A stretch of 32,603 nucleotides of DNA, from positions 228,126 to 260,728 of the forward strand of contig JAUJNH010000003.1 in assembly GCA_030448245.1 (NCBI GenBank), read 5' to 3'. Under the pieces are notes generated by a model, which was given only the letters and a program-made list of their open reading frames with translations, did no database searches and was not told the DNA's origin. A program made the translations under genes and the position numbers. Shown here piece after piece: positions 8,388-16,535 of the stretch. Source of the DNA: Acidimicrobiales bacterium. Lineage in GTDB: Bacteria; Actinomycetota; Acidimicrobiia; Acidimicrobiales; JAUJNH01. How positions within the stretch are numbered: the stretch's first letter is position 1; each line of letters opens with the position of its first letter.

Positions 8388-9473
8388 TCAGCCCCCCCGG
8401 TGGGCCCGCAGCAGGCGGTCGACCAGCTCGGCCCGGTGGGCGTAGGTGTGCTCGTGCAGCACCCGCTTGAGGGCGGCCAGGCCGATCTCACCGGCCGGCA
8501 GGCCGTCGAGGTCGGCCAGCAGCGCGGCCACCTCGGCGCCGTCCGCGGCCACCAGCACCTCCCGTCCGGGCTCGAGGAAGTCGGCGATGCCGTCCCAGGC
8601 GTCGGTCAGCAGGCAGGCGCCGGCGCCTGCCGCCTCGAACACCCTGGTGGCGGGTGACCAGCCGTTCGCCGCCATGCTGTCGCGGGTCACGTTGAGCACT
8701 GCCGTGGGGCTGCAGTTGAAGGCGTTGTGGTCGGCGGTGCCGACGTGGCCCACGGCCCGGACGTTCGCCGGCATCGGCTTGCCGTCCCACCCGTTGCCGC
8801 CCAGCAGGAACGAGCGTCCCGGCGAGAGGGCGGCGGGCCGGAAGAAGAACTCGTCGATGCGGTCTTCGCGGTCGGGGAGGCGGTTGGCCAGCAGGGCGAG
8901 GTCGGCCCGGTAGGCCGGGTCGGCGGGCGCCGGGTGATGGGTGGTGGGGTCGAGCGCGTTGTAGACGACCTCGCACCGCTGGGCGCCGAGAGCCAGGAAC
9001 CGGTCGACGACCGGCTGGCCGCCGCCGTAGGTGAGGACCAGGTCGTAGCCGGGGAGCAGGCGCCGGAAGGGGTCGGCGGGGTCGGCCTCCAGCCGGGAGA
9101 GCGTGGCGGGGGCGTCGACGTCCCAGTAGATGGTGGTGGCGGGGCCGCCGAGCCGCAGGACGGCGTCTTCGAGCACGTCGTCGAACACCCCGACACCGCT
9201 CGTCTTCACCACGACGTCGGCGCCTCGGCCCCGCTCGACGGTGGCCCGCACCTGGGCCTCGTCCTCGGCCGGGTAGATCACCACCTCGGCCCAGTCGGGG
9301 TCGGGGATGTCCCGGTGCTCCTGCCGGCCGTAGGCGACCGGCTCGTAGAAGGTCACCCGGTACCCCAGCTCGGCCAGCCCCCGGATGACCCCGCGGTAGT
9401 AGGTGGCGGCACCGTTCCACCACGACGACACCAGGCTCGAGCCGAAAAAGGCGACCGAGGGACCGTCACCCAT
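8388..9473 (-). CDS. CgeB-like glycosyltransferase (copy 2)
   Basis: A 361-aa homologue of its two neighbours. It starts with SVAFFGSSLVSSWWNGAATY, which lines up with SITSSWGNGHATNF in copy 1 and SLVSDWNHGNAHFL in copy 3. Further landmarks are VTFYEPVAYGRQEHRDIPDP, the donor-side SPATRVFEAAGAGACLLTDA and the terminal VLHEHTYAHRAELVDRLL. The ATG at 9473 overlaps the end of copy 3 by 8 nt, and the stop lies one nucleotide before the start of copy 1. It is a cytosolic GT-B enzyme by fold, with no membrane segment seen. Sequence divergence among the copies suggests that each adds a different sugar or linkage. Confidence 0.85.
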   Translation of the reverse strand: MGDGPSVAFFGSSLVSSWWNGAATYYRGVIRGLAELGYRVTFYEPVAYGRQEHRDIPDPDWAEVVIYPAEDEAQVRATVERGRGADVVVKTSGVGVFDDVLEDAVLRLGGPATTIYWDVDAPATLSRLEADPADPFRRLLPGYDLVLTYGGGQPVVDRFLALGAQRCEVVYNALDPTTHHPAPADPAYRADLALLANRLPDREDRIDEFFFRPAALSPGRSFLLGGNGWDGKPMPANVRAVGHVGTADHNAFNCSPTAVLNVTRDSMAANGWSPATRVFEAAGAGACLLTDAWDGIADFLEPGREVLVAADGAEVAALLADLDGLPAGEIGLAALKRVLHEHTYAHRAELVDRLLRAHRGG

Positions 9474-10578
9474 CGCCGGCACCCCCCTGCTCCAGGCCGA
9501 GCTCGCCGGCGACGGCCAGCAGCTCGTCGACCCGGTGGGCACAGGTGTGGCGGGCCAGGACCGTCTCCAGGCCGCTGCGGCGGAGCGAGGCGGCCAGCTC
9601 GGGGTCGTGGAGGACGTCGTCGAGGTGGCGCTGCACCTCCTTGCCGGTGCTGCCCACCAGGAAGTCCTGGCCGGGGCGGAAGAGGTCTTCGACGTCGTCC
9701 CACGGCGCGCTGACCAGCGGGATGCCGCAGGCCAGCGCCTCGAAGGGCCTGATGGTGGGGATGCCCGGGAGCGCCTCGACGTAGGGCCGCCGGGGCACGT
9801 GGACGGTGGCGCCGTGGGCGGCGAAGGCCGACGGGGCGCGGTGGTTGGCCCGCCAGCCGCCGTAGGCGATGCCGGCCCGCCGCAGCTCCTCGCGGGCGGC
9901 CTCCGGGTACCGCACGCCGTAGACCTGGGCCCGCAGGCCGAGGCGGCGCACCGGCTCGATCAGGAACTCGTGCAGCTCTCGGGTGCGCTCGCCGTCGCCC
10001 CAGTTGCCGATCCACACCAGGTCGCCCCTGCGGCCCACCCCCTCGAGCGGCCGGAAGGTGCGCACGTCGGCGGCCTCGTGCCAGGTCCACGCCCGCTCGG
10101 CCCAGCCGTGCTTGAGGTAGCGCTGGCGGATCACCTCGCCGAACGCCAGGACGCCGTCGTAGTGGCCGAGGTCGAAGCGGGCCATCTCGTCGGGGCGGGT
10201 GGCGGCCCGGTGGTGGGTGTCGTGGAAGAGGAGGCGGTAGCCGCCGGCGGCCCGATGGCGGCCGACGGCGGCGACGAGCCCGGGCTCGTTCCACTCGTGG
10301 ACCAGCACCAGGTCGGCACCCTCGGTCATGCCCGGCACGTCCGCCTCGGCCGGGTCGTAGCTGGTGCTGCGCAGCCACGGGAAGGCCCGGCGCACGTCGT
10401 CGATCGCCTCGGGCCCCTCCTCGACCACGAGGTTGGCCCGGCTCCAGCCGTCGAGCGGCTCGAACACGCGGACGTCGTGGCCGCGCTCGAGCAGCTCGGC
10501 CGTGACCCCCCGCAGGAAGTGGGCGTTGCCGTGGTTCCAGTCGGAGACCAGCGAATGGCAGAAGACGACGATCCTCAC
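9466..10578 (-). CDS. CgeB-like glycosyltransferase (copy 3)
   Basis: A 370-aa GT-B protein, the first of the three tandem copies in transcription order. It has RIVVFCHSLVSDWNHGNAHF at the N-terminus, ERGHDVRVFEPLDGWSRANL, RGDLVWIGNWGDGERTREL at the start of the second lobe, TIRPFEALACGIPLVSAPWD at the donor site and VLARHTCAHRVDELL near the end. The GTG at 10578 overlaps the stop of the GT4 gene by 4 nt (GTGA), which fixes the start and discards a 68-codon upstream extension. Like its neighbours it lacks membrane segments; its donor is unknown. Confidence 0.85.
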   Translation of the reverse strand: MRIVVFCHSLVSDWNHGNAHFLRGVTAELLERGHDVRVFEPLDGWSRANLVVEEGPEAIDDVRRAFPWLRSTSYDPAEADVPGMTEGADLVLVHEWNEPGLVAAVGRHRAAGGYRLLFHDTHHRAATRPDEMARFDLGHYDGVLAFGEVIRQRYLKHGWAERAWTWHEAADVRTFRPLEGVGRRGDLVWIGNWGDGERTRELHEFLIEPVRRLGLRAQVYGVRYPEAAREELRRAGIAYGGWRANHRAPSAFAAHGATVHVPRRPYVEALPGIPTIRPFEALACGIPLVSAPWDDVEDLFRPGQDFLVGSTGKEVQRHLDDVLHDPELAASLRRSGLETVLARHTCAHRVDELLAVAGELGLEQGGAGDG

Positions 10579-11654
10579 GGGTTCCTCACCGCCGGCGAAG
10601 GCAGGCGACGGTAGGTGTCGAGGTAGGCGGCGGCGGTGGCGGCCGGGGTGTAGCGGGCGGCCCGGCGGCGAGCCGCGGCCCCACGAGCGGCGGCCTGCGA
10701 GGGATCGCCCAGGAGGCGGCGCAGCACGGCCAGCAACCCGTCCTCGTCCTCTGGGTGCACGTAGGTGGCGGCGTCGCCCCACACCTCGCGCAGGCTGGGG
10801 ATGTCACCGAGGACGAGGGCGCACCCTGACAGGGCGGCCTCGAGGGCTGCCAGGCCGAACGGCTCGTAGCGGGCTGGCAGGGCGAACACCGCCGACCGGC
10901 CGAGCAGGCCGGCCAGCTCGTCGAACGGCAGAGGACCGGTGGCGTGAGCGGCCCGCAGGCGCGAGCCGCCACCCTGCGGGTGACCCTGCTCGCCGGCCAC
11001 CACGACGGGCCAGTCGAGACGGGCGGCCACCCGGTCGAGGGTCACGAGGTTCTTGGCGTCGTCCCACACCCGGCCGGCCCCGAGGACGAAGGGCTCCTTG
11101 GCCGCCTCGGCCACCCAGTCGGCCCCTCGGCAGTTGGAGATGACCCGGCCGCCGTCCACGCCGTACCACCGCCGCAGCTCACCCAGCATGGCCGCAGAGG
11201 GGGCCACCACGGCCGACGCCGCGGCCAGCCCGGCCGTGACCCGGCGGCGGTACTCCTCCCACTCGGGCGGCGCCGGCTCCCCCCGCACGGCCTCCCACCA
11301 CGACAGCACGCACGAGTGGCCGACGACCAGGGTGGGCGCCCGCCAGGGCAGGGCGGCGTGAGCGAAGGCGTTGAGGTGGACCACGTCGGGCCGGACCTCG
11401 TCGGCCAGGCCCAGCAGCCAGGCGCCGGCCTGGTCGACCTCGGCCCAGGGGTCGTGCATCCACTCGAGCGCGTAGGCGCTCTCGTGGACCGCGTCGGCGG
11501 CCGACGCCGCCGCCTGCCGCCGCTGCCCCACCGTGAGGGGGCCGCCCATGACGGCGACGGTGACGGCCACACCTTCGGCGGCCAAGGCGTCGACCAGCTC
11601 CAGCGAGTACGTCCACACCCCGCCGGCCGCGTCAGCCGTCATCAGCACCCTCAT
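10575..11654 (-). CDS. Glycosyltransferase family 4-type protein
   Basis: A 359-aa GT-B retaining glycosyltransferase. It begins MRVLMTADAAGGVWTYSLEL, where the glycine-rich loop binds the donor-acceptor cleft as in glycogen-synthase-like GT4 enzymes. HLNAFAHAALPW and VVAPSAAMLGEL are in the first lobe. The second lobe has FVLGAGRVWDDAKNL and the E-x7-E element in ARYEPFGLAALEAALSGCAL. It differs clearly from the three CgeB-like proteins downstream. The ATG at 11654 overlaps the oxidoreductase stop as ATGA, and its own stop overlaps the next GTG. It probably adds an early sugar of the operon's product, which is inference from order only. Confidence 0.88.
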   Translation of the reverse strand: MRVLMTADAAGGVWTYSLELVDALAAEGVAVTVAVMGGPLTVGQRRQAAASAADAVHESAYALEWMHDPWAEVDQAGAWLLGLADEVRPDVVHLNAFAHAALPWRAPTLVVGHSCVLSWWEAVRGEPAPPEWEEYRRRVTAGLAAASAVVAPSAAMLGELRRWYGVDGGRVISNCRGADWVAEAAKEPFVLGAGRVWDDAKNLVTLDRVAARLDWPVVVAGEQGHPQGGGSRLRAAHATGPLPFDELAGLLGRSAVFALPARYEPFGLAALEAALSGCALVLGDIPSLREVWGDAATYVHPEDEDGLLAVLRRLLGDPSQAAARGAAARRRAARYTPAATAAAYLDTYRRLPSPAVRNP

Positions 11655-12634
11655 CGGCCGTACACCTGGTCCAGGACTCGGGCCACGTCGACGACGCCGC
11701 CCACCTCCTCGTCGAAGCGGGCGCCACCGGCCAGGCGCTGCACCCAGTCGACGGCCGCTCGGCCCCCCCAGTCGTCGGGGGGCGTGGCCAGGACCTCGCG
11801 GCTCGTGCCGTGGAACCGCTCGGCGCAGAAGTCGTAGAACGAGCCGCCGAGGTTGCGGAGCCCGACGCCGCCCTCGTCGCCGTAGAAGGTGGCGCCGATG
11901 ACGGCATCCTGGCCGGCGGGCAGGAACCACGAGCAGGCAACGGTGAAGGTGGCGCCGCCGGCCAGGTCGACCCGGACGACACCGTGGTCCTCGACCCCGC
12001 CGGCCGCAGGTTCGAACCGCTGGCCGGCGCGGAACAGCCGGGACGTCACGTGCTCGACCGCCGGCCGCTCGAGCACGTCCAGCCCCAGATCGACGAGGTG
12101 GGTGCCGAGGTCGATCACGCAGCCACCGCCGGACAGCGCAGGGTCCAGGAACCACGGCTTGTCGGGACCGTAGGCGTTGTGGAACACCAGCTCGGCGGCG
12201 TACGGCCGTCCGATGCCGCCGGCCGCCACCACCTCGCGCATGCGCTGCACGCCGTGGACGAAGCGGTACGACAGGTCCACCCCCAGCAGGCGGTCGGCGG
12301 CACGGGCGGCGTCCACCACCGCTGCGCACTCGCCGGCGGTGCGGCCCAGCGGCTTCTGGCAGAACACGGCCATCCCGTTGGCCAGCGCGGCGGTGGCCTG
12401 TTCGGCGTGCAGGCCGCTGGGCGTGGCCACGACGAGGCCGTCGACGTCGAGGTCGCCCGCCAGGAGCGCCTCCGGGTCAACGGCTCGGGCCCCGACCTCG
12501 GCCGCCGCCGCATCGGCGGTCGAGGGGTCGGCGTCGGCGACCGCGACGATCCGAGCCAGCCCCGCTGCGGTGATCGACTGCATCCGCGAGCGGCCGATCC
12601 ACCCGACGCCCAGGAACCCGAGGGCCGGGATCAC
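11651..12634 (-). CDS. Gfo/Idh/MocA-family oxidoreductase
   Basis: A 327-aa NAD(P)-dependent oxidoreductase. The dinucleotide loop is LGFLGVGWIGRSRMQSI at the N-terminus. The family lysine motif appears as VFCQKPLGRTAGE, with Gln in place of the usual Glu of EKP but the catalytic Lys kept. GGGCVIDLGTHLVDLGLDVL supplies the Asp and His of the active site. These enzymes oxidise or reduce sugars, sugar nucleotides or inositols. The GTG at 12634 overlaps the upstream dehydrogenase stop by 4 nt. Its place between a dehydrogenase and a glycosyltransferase suggests that it makes a keto- or epimerised sugar for the operon. Confidence 0.88.
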   Translation of the reverse strand: MIPALGFLGVGWIGRSRMQSITAAGLARIVAVADADPSTADAAAAEVGARAVDPEALLAGDLDVDGLVVATPSGLHAEQATAALANGMAVFCQKPLGRTAGECAAVVDAARAADRLLGVDLSYRFVHGVQRMREVVAAGGIGRPYAAELVFHNAYGPDKPWFLDPALSGGGCVIDLGTHLVDLGLDVLERPAVEHVTSRLFRAGQRFEPAAGGVEDHGVVRVDLAGGATFTVACSWFLPAGQDAVIGATFYGDEGGVGLRNLGGSFYDFCAERFHGTSREVLATPPDDWGGRAAVDWVQRLAGGARFDEEVGGVVDVARVLDQVYGR

Positions 12635-13596
12635 GTCGTGACCACCGCCTTCAAGAAGCCGTCGGGCCGCTCGACCATGGCGTCCAGCGCCTCGCCCAAG
12701 CGGTCGAGGGAAAAGGCGTGGGTGCACAGCTGGGCCGGGTCCAGCCAGCCGGCGCTGACCGCGTCCACCGCAGCGCGGATGCCGGCCACCGCCACCTGCG
12801 GGTCGCGCTCGTGGGCGTTGACGATGTCGAGGCCACGCCAGTTCCACAGCTGCAGGTCGACCGTCCGCGGGCCGTCCTGGTGGAAGCCGGCGATCACCAG
12901 CCGGCCCCGTTCACGGGTCAGCTGGCCGGCCAGGTCGAGCGGCTCCTGGGCGCCGACCGCCTCGACGACCCGGTCGCACAGCCGGCCGTCGTTCAGCTCG
13001 CGCACCGCGCCGACGATCCGATCGGCGCCGTCCAGGGCCACGACCTCGGCAGCCCCCATCTGCCGGGCCACGTCGAGGGCGAAGGGGCGGCGCGAGATGG
13101 CGACGACCCGTGCACCGGCGCGGGCGGCAAGCGCCACGACCACCGCCCCGAGAAAGCCGACCCCCACCACCGCCACCGTCTGGCCGGGCCTGAAGTCGCT
13201 GCGGGCGGCGATGTTGAAGCCACAGCCCAGCGCCTCGCCCGGGAACGGCTGGTCCCCGAGCCCGTCGGGCAGCGGGACCACGCAGTCAGCCGCGACCACC
13301 CCCGCCTCGGCGAAGGCGCCGTCGGCGTACACGGCCACGCGGGTCCCGGCCGCCAGCCCGTCGACGCCCGTACCGACCGCCTCGACGTGCCCCCATCCCT
13401 CGTGCCCGGGGACTCCCGGCGCCAGCGGGTACTGGAACCACGGCCGCCCCTGCCACACCGGGAGGCTCGAGCCGCAGACCCCGCTGCCGGCATAGGCCAC
13501 CCGCACCTCGTTCGGTCCCGGCTCGGGCCGGGGGCACGTCACCAGCTCGACCCGGCCGGGGCCGGCCAGCACGGCGGCCCGGCCTCCGCTGCTCAT
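12631..13596 (-). CDS. Zinc-type alcohol/polyol dehydrogenase (MDR family) without structural zinc site
   Basis: A 321-aa medium-chain dehydrogenase. Catalytic zinc ligands are visible as Cys in GSGVCGSSLPVW and as His-Glu in PGHEGWGHVEAVG. The NAD fold is TVAVVGVGFLGAVVVALAAR, followed by VVAISRRPFALDVARQMGA. The usual four-cysteine structural zinc lobe after the GHE motif is missing: the sequence goes straight from VAVYADGAFAEAGVVAADC to the GCGFNIAAR helix. It is thus shorter than typical threonine or sorbitol dehydrogenases (about 340-350 aa). ATGA overlap with the upstream epimerase fixes the ATG at 13596. It probably oxidises a sugar or cyclitol hydroxyl in the pathway. Confidence 0.85.
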   Translation of the reverse strand: MSSGGRAAVLAGPGRVELVTCPRPEPGPNEVRVAYAGSGVCGSSLPVWQGRPWFQYPLAPGVPGHEGWGHVEAVGTGVDGLAAGTRVAVYADGAFAEAGVVAADCVVPLPDGLGDQPFPGEALGCGFNIAARSDFRPGQTVAVVGVGFLGAVVVALAARAGARVVAISRRPFALDVARQMGAAEVVALDGADRIVGAVRELNDGRLCDRVVEAVGAQEPLDLAGQLTRERGRLVIAGFHQDGPRTVDLQLWNWRGLDIVNAHERDPQVAVAGIRAAVDAVSAGWLDPAQLCTHAFSLDRLGEALDAMVERPDGFLKAVVTT

Positions 13597-14636
13597 ACGG
13601 CTTCGGAAACCCGGTCCGGCGCGCCGGATCGCACGAGCCACTGGTGGAGCCGGCTGACCCCCTCGAGCGGCGGCACCTGGGCCGACCATCCCGTGGCCGC
13701 GGCGAACGCACCGGTGTCGGACACGTACCACTGCTGGTCGCCCACCCGCCAGCGGTCGAAGCGCACCTCGGGGCGCCGGCCCTCGAGCAGCTCGATCATG
13801 TCGAGGAGCTGGAGCAGGCTGACGGTGCTGGCCGGGCCGCCGCCCATGTTGAAGGCCCGGCCCTTGAGCCGGTCGATGTCGCCCACGGCCACGACCATGG
13901 CGTCGAGCAGGTCGTCGACGAACAGGACGTCGCGCACCTGGCAGCCGTCGCCGTAGATGGTGATCGGCTGGCCGGCCAGCGCCCGCATGAGGAAGTGGGC
14001 CACCCACCCCTGGTCCTCGTTGCCGCACTGGTGGAGGCCGTAGATGCAGCTCATCCGGAACACGACGCTGGGGAGCCCGAAGGTGGCGGCGTAGTCCAGC
14101 ACGTACTGGTCGGCGGCCCCCTTCGAGCAACCGTAGGGGCTGCAGAAGTGCAGCCCACGACGCTCGTCGATGCCGGACGCGGCAAGCACCTCGTCGACCG
14201 GCTCGTAGCGGTCGCCACGTCTGCGGACGCCGAGCTCGCCCAGCCCGCCGTAGACCTTGTTCGTCGAGGTGAACAGCAACGGCGGCGGGCTGGCCAGCCG
14301 GCGCAGCTCCTCGAGCAGCGTCAGGGTTCCCCGCAGGTTGACGTCGAAGTCGTGGAGCGGGTCGTCGACACTGGACGTGACCGCCACCTGGGCGGCGAAG
14401 TGGAAGACCTGCGAGGCGTCGGCGACAGCCCGGCGCACGACGTCGACGTCCCGGACGTCGCCCCGCTCCACCCGGAGCCGGTCGCCGTGGGTCGTGCGCA
14501 GCCAGCGCAGGTTCCGCTGGACCCCCGGGCGCGACAGGTCGTCGAGGATGGTGACGCGCTGGCCCTCCTCCAGCAAGCGGTGGGCCAGGTTGGTGCCGAC
14601 GAAGCCGGCCCCACCGGTGATGAGCGTGGCGCTCAT
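13593..14636 (-). CDS. NAD-dependent epimerase, CDP-paratose 2-epimerase-like
   Basis: A 347-aa extended short-chain dehydrogenase/epimerase. The NAD loop is LITGGAGFVGTNLAHRLLEE. The catalytic tyrosine and lysine are Y168 and K172 in FCSPYGCSKGAADQYVLDYA, preceded by TSTNKVYGGLGE. The stretch VFRMSCIYGLHQCGNEDQGW is characteristic of the CDP-paratose/tyvelose 2-epimerase group, so a CDP- or similar nucleotide sugar is a good guess, though not proven. The ATG at 14636 overlaps the upstream stop by ATGA. With the next epimerase it should set the stereochemistry of the activated sugar used downstream. Confidence 0.88.
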   Translation of the reverse strand: MSATLITGGAGFVGTNLAHRLLEEGQRVTILDDLSRPGVQRNLRWLRTTHGDRLRVERGDVRDVDVVRRAVADASQVFHFAAQVAVTSSVDDPLHDFDVNLRGTLTLLEELRRLASPPPLLFTSTNKVYGGLGELGVRRRGDRYEPVDEVLAASGIDERRGLHFCSPYGCSKGAADQYVLDYAATFGLPSVVFRMSCIYGLHQCGNEDQGWVAHFLMRALAGQPITIYGDGCQVRDVLFVDDLLDAMVVAVGDIDRLKGRAFNMGGGPASTVSLLQLLDMIELLEGRRPEVRFDRWRVGDQQWYVSDTGAFAAATGWSAQVPPLEGVSRLHQWLVRSGAPDRVSEAV

Positions 14637-15745
14637 GCCGTCAGCCCCCGGGCGGCCAGCTCGGCGGTGGCATCGTCGACTCGATCGACCGCCACCTGGC
14701 CCTCGAGCCAGCCGGCCAGCTCGGCCATGCCCTCGTCGAGGCGGACCTGCGGGGTGTAGCCGAGGACGTCGCCGGCCAGGGTGATGTCGGCGAAGCAGTG
14801 GCGGATGTCGCCCACGCGGTACTTCCCGGTGACCTCGGCCTGCACCCCGCCGCCCAGGATCGTCCCCAGCCGTTCCGAGATCCCGTTCACCGAGATGCTC
14901 TGGCCGCTGCCGACGTTGACCGCCAGGCCCGCGGCTCCCTCCGAGGCGAGCGCCAGGCGGCAGGCCCGCGCCACGTCGTGGACGCTGACGAAGTCGCGGC
15001 GCTGCTCGCCGTCTTCGAAGATCAGCGGGGGGCGGCCGTTCAGCAGCCGGGCCGCGAAGATGGCCAGCACGCCGGTGTAGGGGTTCGAGAGCGCCTGGTA
15101 CGGGCCGTAGACGTTGAAGAACCGCAGCGCCACGGTGGGCACGTGGTAGGCGCTGCCGAACAGCAGGCACAACCGCTCCTGGTCGAACTTGGACAGGGCG
15201 TACACGCTGGAGAGCGACGCCGGCTTGGCCTCCGGGGTCGGCACCGGCACCAGGGCCTCGCCCGCTGGGCCGACCGGGTCCCACTCCCCCCGCTCGAGCT
15301 GTGCGCGGCTGCGCTCGAGCGGAGGTCGGGGATCGCCGTCGGGGCCCAGGTAGAGGCCCTCGCCGTAGACGCTCATGCTCGAGGCGACCACCAGGCGCTC
15401 GACCGGGTGCTCCAGCAGCGCCTCGAGGAGGACCGCCGTGCCGCCGCCGTTCACGCCGGTGTACTCGGCGATCTCGTACATGCTCTGGCCGACGCCGACA
15501 CGGGCGGCCAGGTGCACGACGGCGTCGATCCCCACCAGGGCCTTGCGCACCACGTCGGGCGCACGGACGTCGCCCTCGACCAGCTCGACCTCGGGGGCCA
15601 GGTAGCCCGGCCGCCCGCCTGCGCCGTGCACCTGCGGGAGGAGGGCGTCGAGCGCCCGGACACGGTGCCCCTCCTCCAGCAGCTGGCGGGCCAGGTGAGC
15701 GCCGATGAAGCCGGCCCCGCCCGTGATCAGAACCGTTCGAGCCAT
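14633..15745 (-). CDS. NAD-dependent epimerase/dehydratase, dTDP-rhamnose 4-epimerase-like
   Basis: A 370-aa extended SDR and the first gene of the operon. VLITGGAGFIGAHLARQLLE binds NAD. VASSMSVYGEG holds the catalytic Ser/Thr region, and Y182 and K186 lie in SVYALSKFDQERLCL. The NVYGPYQALSNPYTGVLAIF and EDGEQRRDFVSVHDVARA segments match 4-epimerases of the dTDP-L-rhamnose/UDP-glucose type. The insert between the two catalytic motifs (GPDGDPRPPLERSRAQLE) is longer than in GalE and common in the rhamnose 4-epimerase group. A sigma-B-like promoter about 90 nt upstream is listed separately. Substrate assignment is by resemblance only. Confidence 0.88.
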   Translation of the reverse strand: MARTVLITGGAGFIGAHLARQLLEEGHRVRALDALLPQVHGAGGRPGYLAPEVELVEGDVRAPDVVRKALVGIDAVVHLAARVGVGQSMYEIAEYTGVNGGGTAVLLEALLEHPVERLVVASSMSVYGEGLYLGPDGDPRPPLERSRAQLERGEWDPVGPAGEALVPVPTPEAKPASLSSVYALSKFDQERLCLLFGSAYHVPTVALRFFNVYGPYQALSNPYTGVLAIFAARLLNGRPPLIFEDGEQRRDFVSVHDVARACRLALASEGAAGLAVNVGSGQSISVNGISERLGTILGGGVQAEVTGKYRVGDIRHCFADITLAGDVLGYTPQVRLDEGMAELAGWLEGQVAVDRVDDATAELAARGLTA

Positions 15746-15837
15746 CGCAGCCGTCCTCGTTCGGGGCAGTCGCCGTGCTCGTCACGGGCCGTGCCGTCCA
15801 TCTCGAAAGGCCGCGACGTTGCCGGCCCCGGGGGCTC

Positions 15838-15869
15838 CTACCCGGCCGGCAGATGATCAACCGGTTGAT
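15838..15869 (-). promoter_or_regulatory. Sigma-B/F-like promoter overlapping a 14-bp palindrome, upstream of the glycan operon
   Basis: On the minus strand GTTGAT (15861-15856) is separated by 12 nt from GGGTAG (15843-15838). This fits the stress-sigma pattern GTTKAW-N12-14-GGGTAW known from sigma-B/sigma-F regulons. The predicted start of transcription is about 15830, some 85 nt before the first ATG. The -35 half lies within a perfect palindrome, ATCAACCGGTTGAT (15856-15869), which could be an operator. The rest of the 380-bp gap (15746-16125) holds no gene that I can support. Confidence 0.4.
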
Positions 15870-16125
15870 GATGCTGAACCCGACGCGACGGGCGAGTGGC
15901 TCCGGGCTCCGATCTGAACCCCGTGGCCAAGCTGCGACTGATCAGACCGCTGCGCACCCGCACCCGCGGAGCCGTAGGAGCTTTGGACAACCCCCTGTCG
16001 GCCTGCCGTTGACGAACGCCTCCGGCCCTGTCAGGATGTCAGCCTCGGTTGAAACCCCAGCCCGACGCCAAGCAGCCGGCTCGGCCAGCCGAGGCGGCGC
16101 GTGCCCCCTGGGAGGGTCTTCCGTA

Positions 16126-16518
16126 ATGTTCGCACCTTCGTCCACGTCCGCACACGTCGGGGAGGCCGCAGGTCCGCTGCTGCGGCGGACCGGCTTCTAC
16201 GTCGAGGTCAACGAGGTCGGCGACACGGTAGTGCTCCGCCTCGAGGGCGAGCTCGACACGGCCACGGCTCGAGAGCTGCGGGCCGCGCTGGCCACGGCCA
16301 TGGCCGGCGACGCCACCGCCGTCGTGCTCGACCTGGGCGAGCTCAGCTTCATCGACTCCACCGGCATCGCCGTGTTCCTGGCCGCCTGCCACCAGGCCCA
16401 GAGCCAGGGCCGGTCCTTCACGCTGCGGCACCCGGCCCGCATGGTGCTGAAGGTGCTGCACCTCACCGGGGTGGACCGGCTCCTCGCCATCGATTCCGCC
16501 GAGGCGTCTTCGGCCTGA
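16126..16518 (+). CDS. STAS-domain anti-sigma factor antagonist (copy 1)
   Basis: A 130-aa SpoIIAA/RsbV-like protein. After a variable 24-residue N-terminus comes GFYVEVNEVGDTVVLRLEGE, ELDTATARELRAAL, and the phospho-acceptor loop FIDSTGIAVFLAAC with Ser78 as the residue a partner kinase would phosphorylate. In its unphosphorylated form such a protein binds an anti-sigma kinase and frees a sigma factor. No kinase or sigma gene is in the window. ATG at 16126 follows GGGAGG by about 9 nt. The hemerythrin gene begins 17 nt after its stop, so the two are likely one transcript. It is closely similar to the second STAS gene at 17230. Confidence 0.9.
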   Translation: MFAPSSTSAHVGEAAGPLLRRTGFYVEVNEVGDTVVLRLEGELDTATARELRAALATAMAGDATAVVLDLGELSFIDSTGIAVFLAACHQAQSQGRSFTLRHPARMVLKVLHLTGVDRLLAIDSAEASSA

Positions 16519-16535
16519 GCGGGTAGAGGAGCGGG

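Noticed and set aside
13593..15860. A very long minus-strand frame of 755 codons across both epimerase genes
   Set aside because: Its first 400 codons are an arginine/glycine/proline-rich shadow of the first epimerase; only the last 347 codons are real, starting at ATG 14636.
16521..16529. GGGTAGAGG before the hemerythrin ATG, repeated at 28448-28456 before the ferritin-like ATG with the same 6-nt spacing, as a sigma-B -10 element
   Set aside because: No GTT-type -35 at the right distance in either case; GAGG serves as a normal ribosome site, so the match is probably coincidence.
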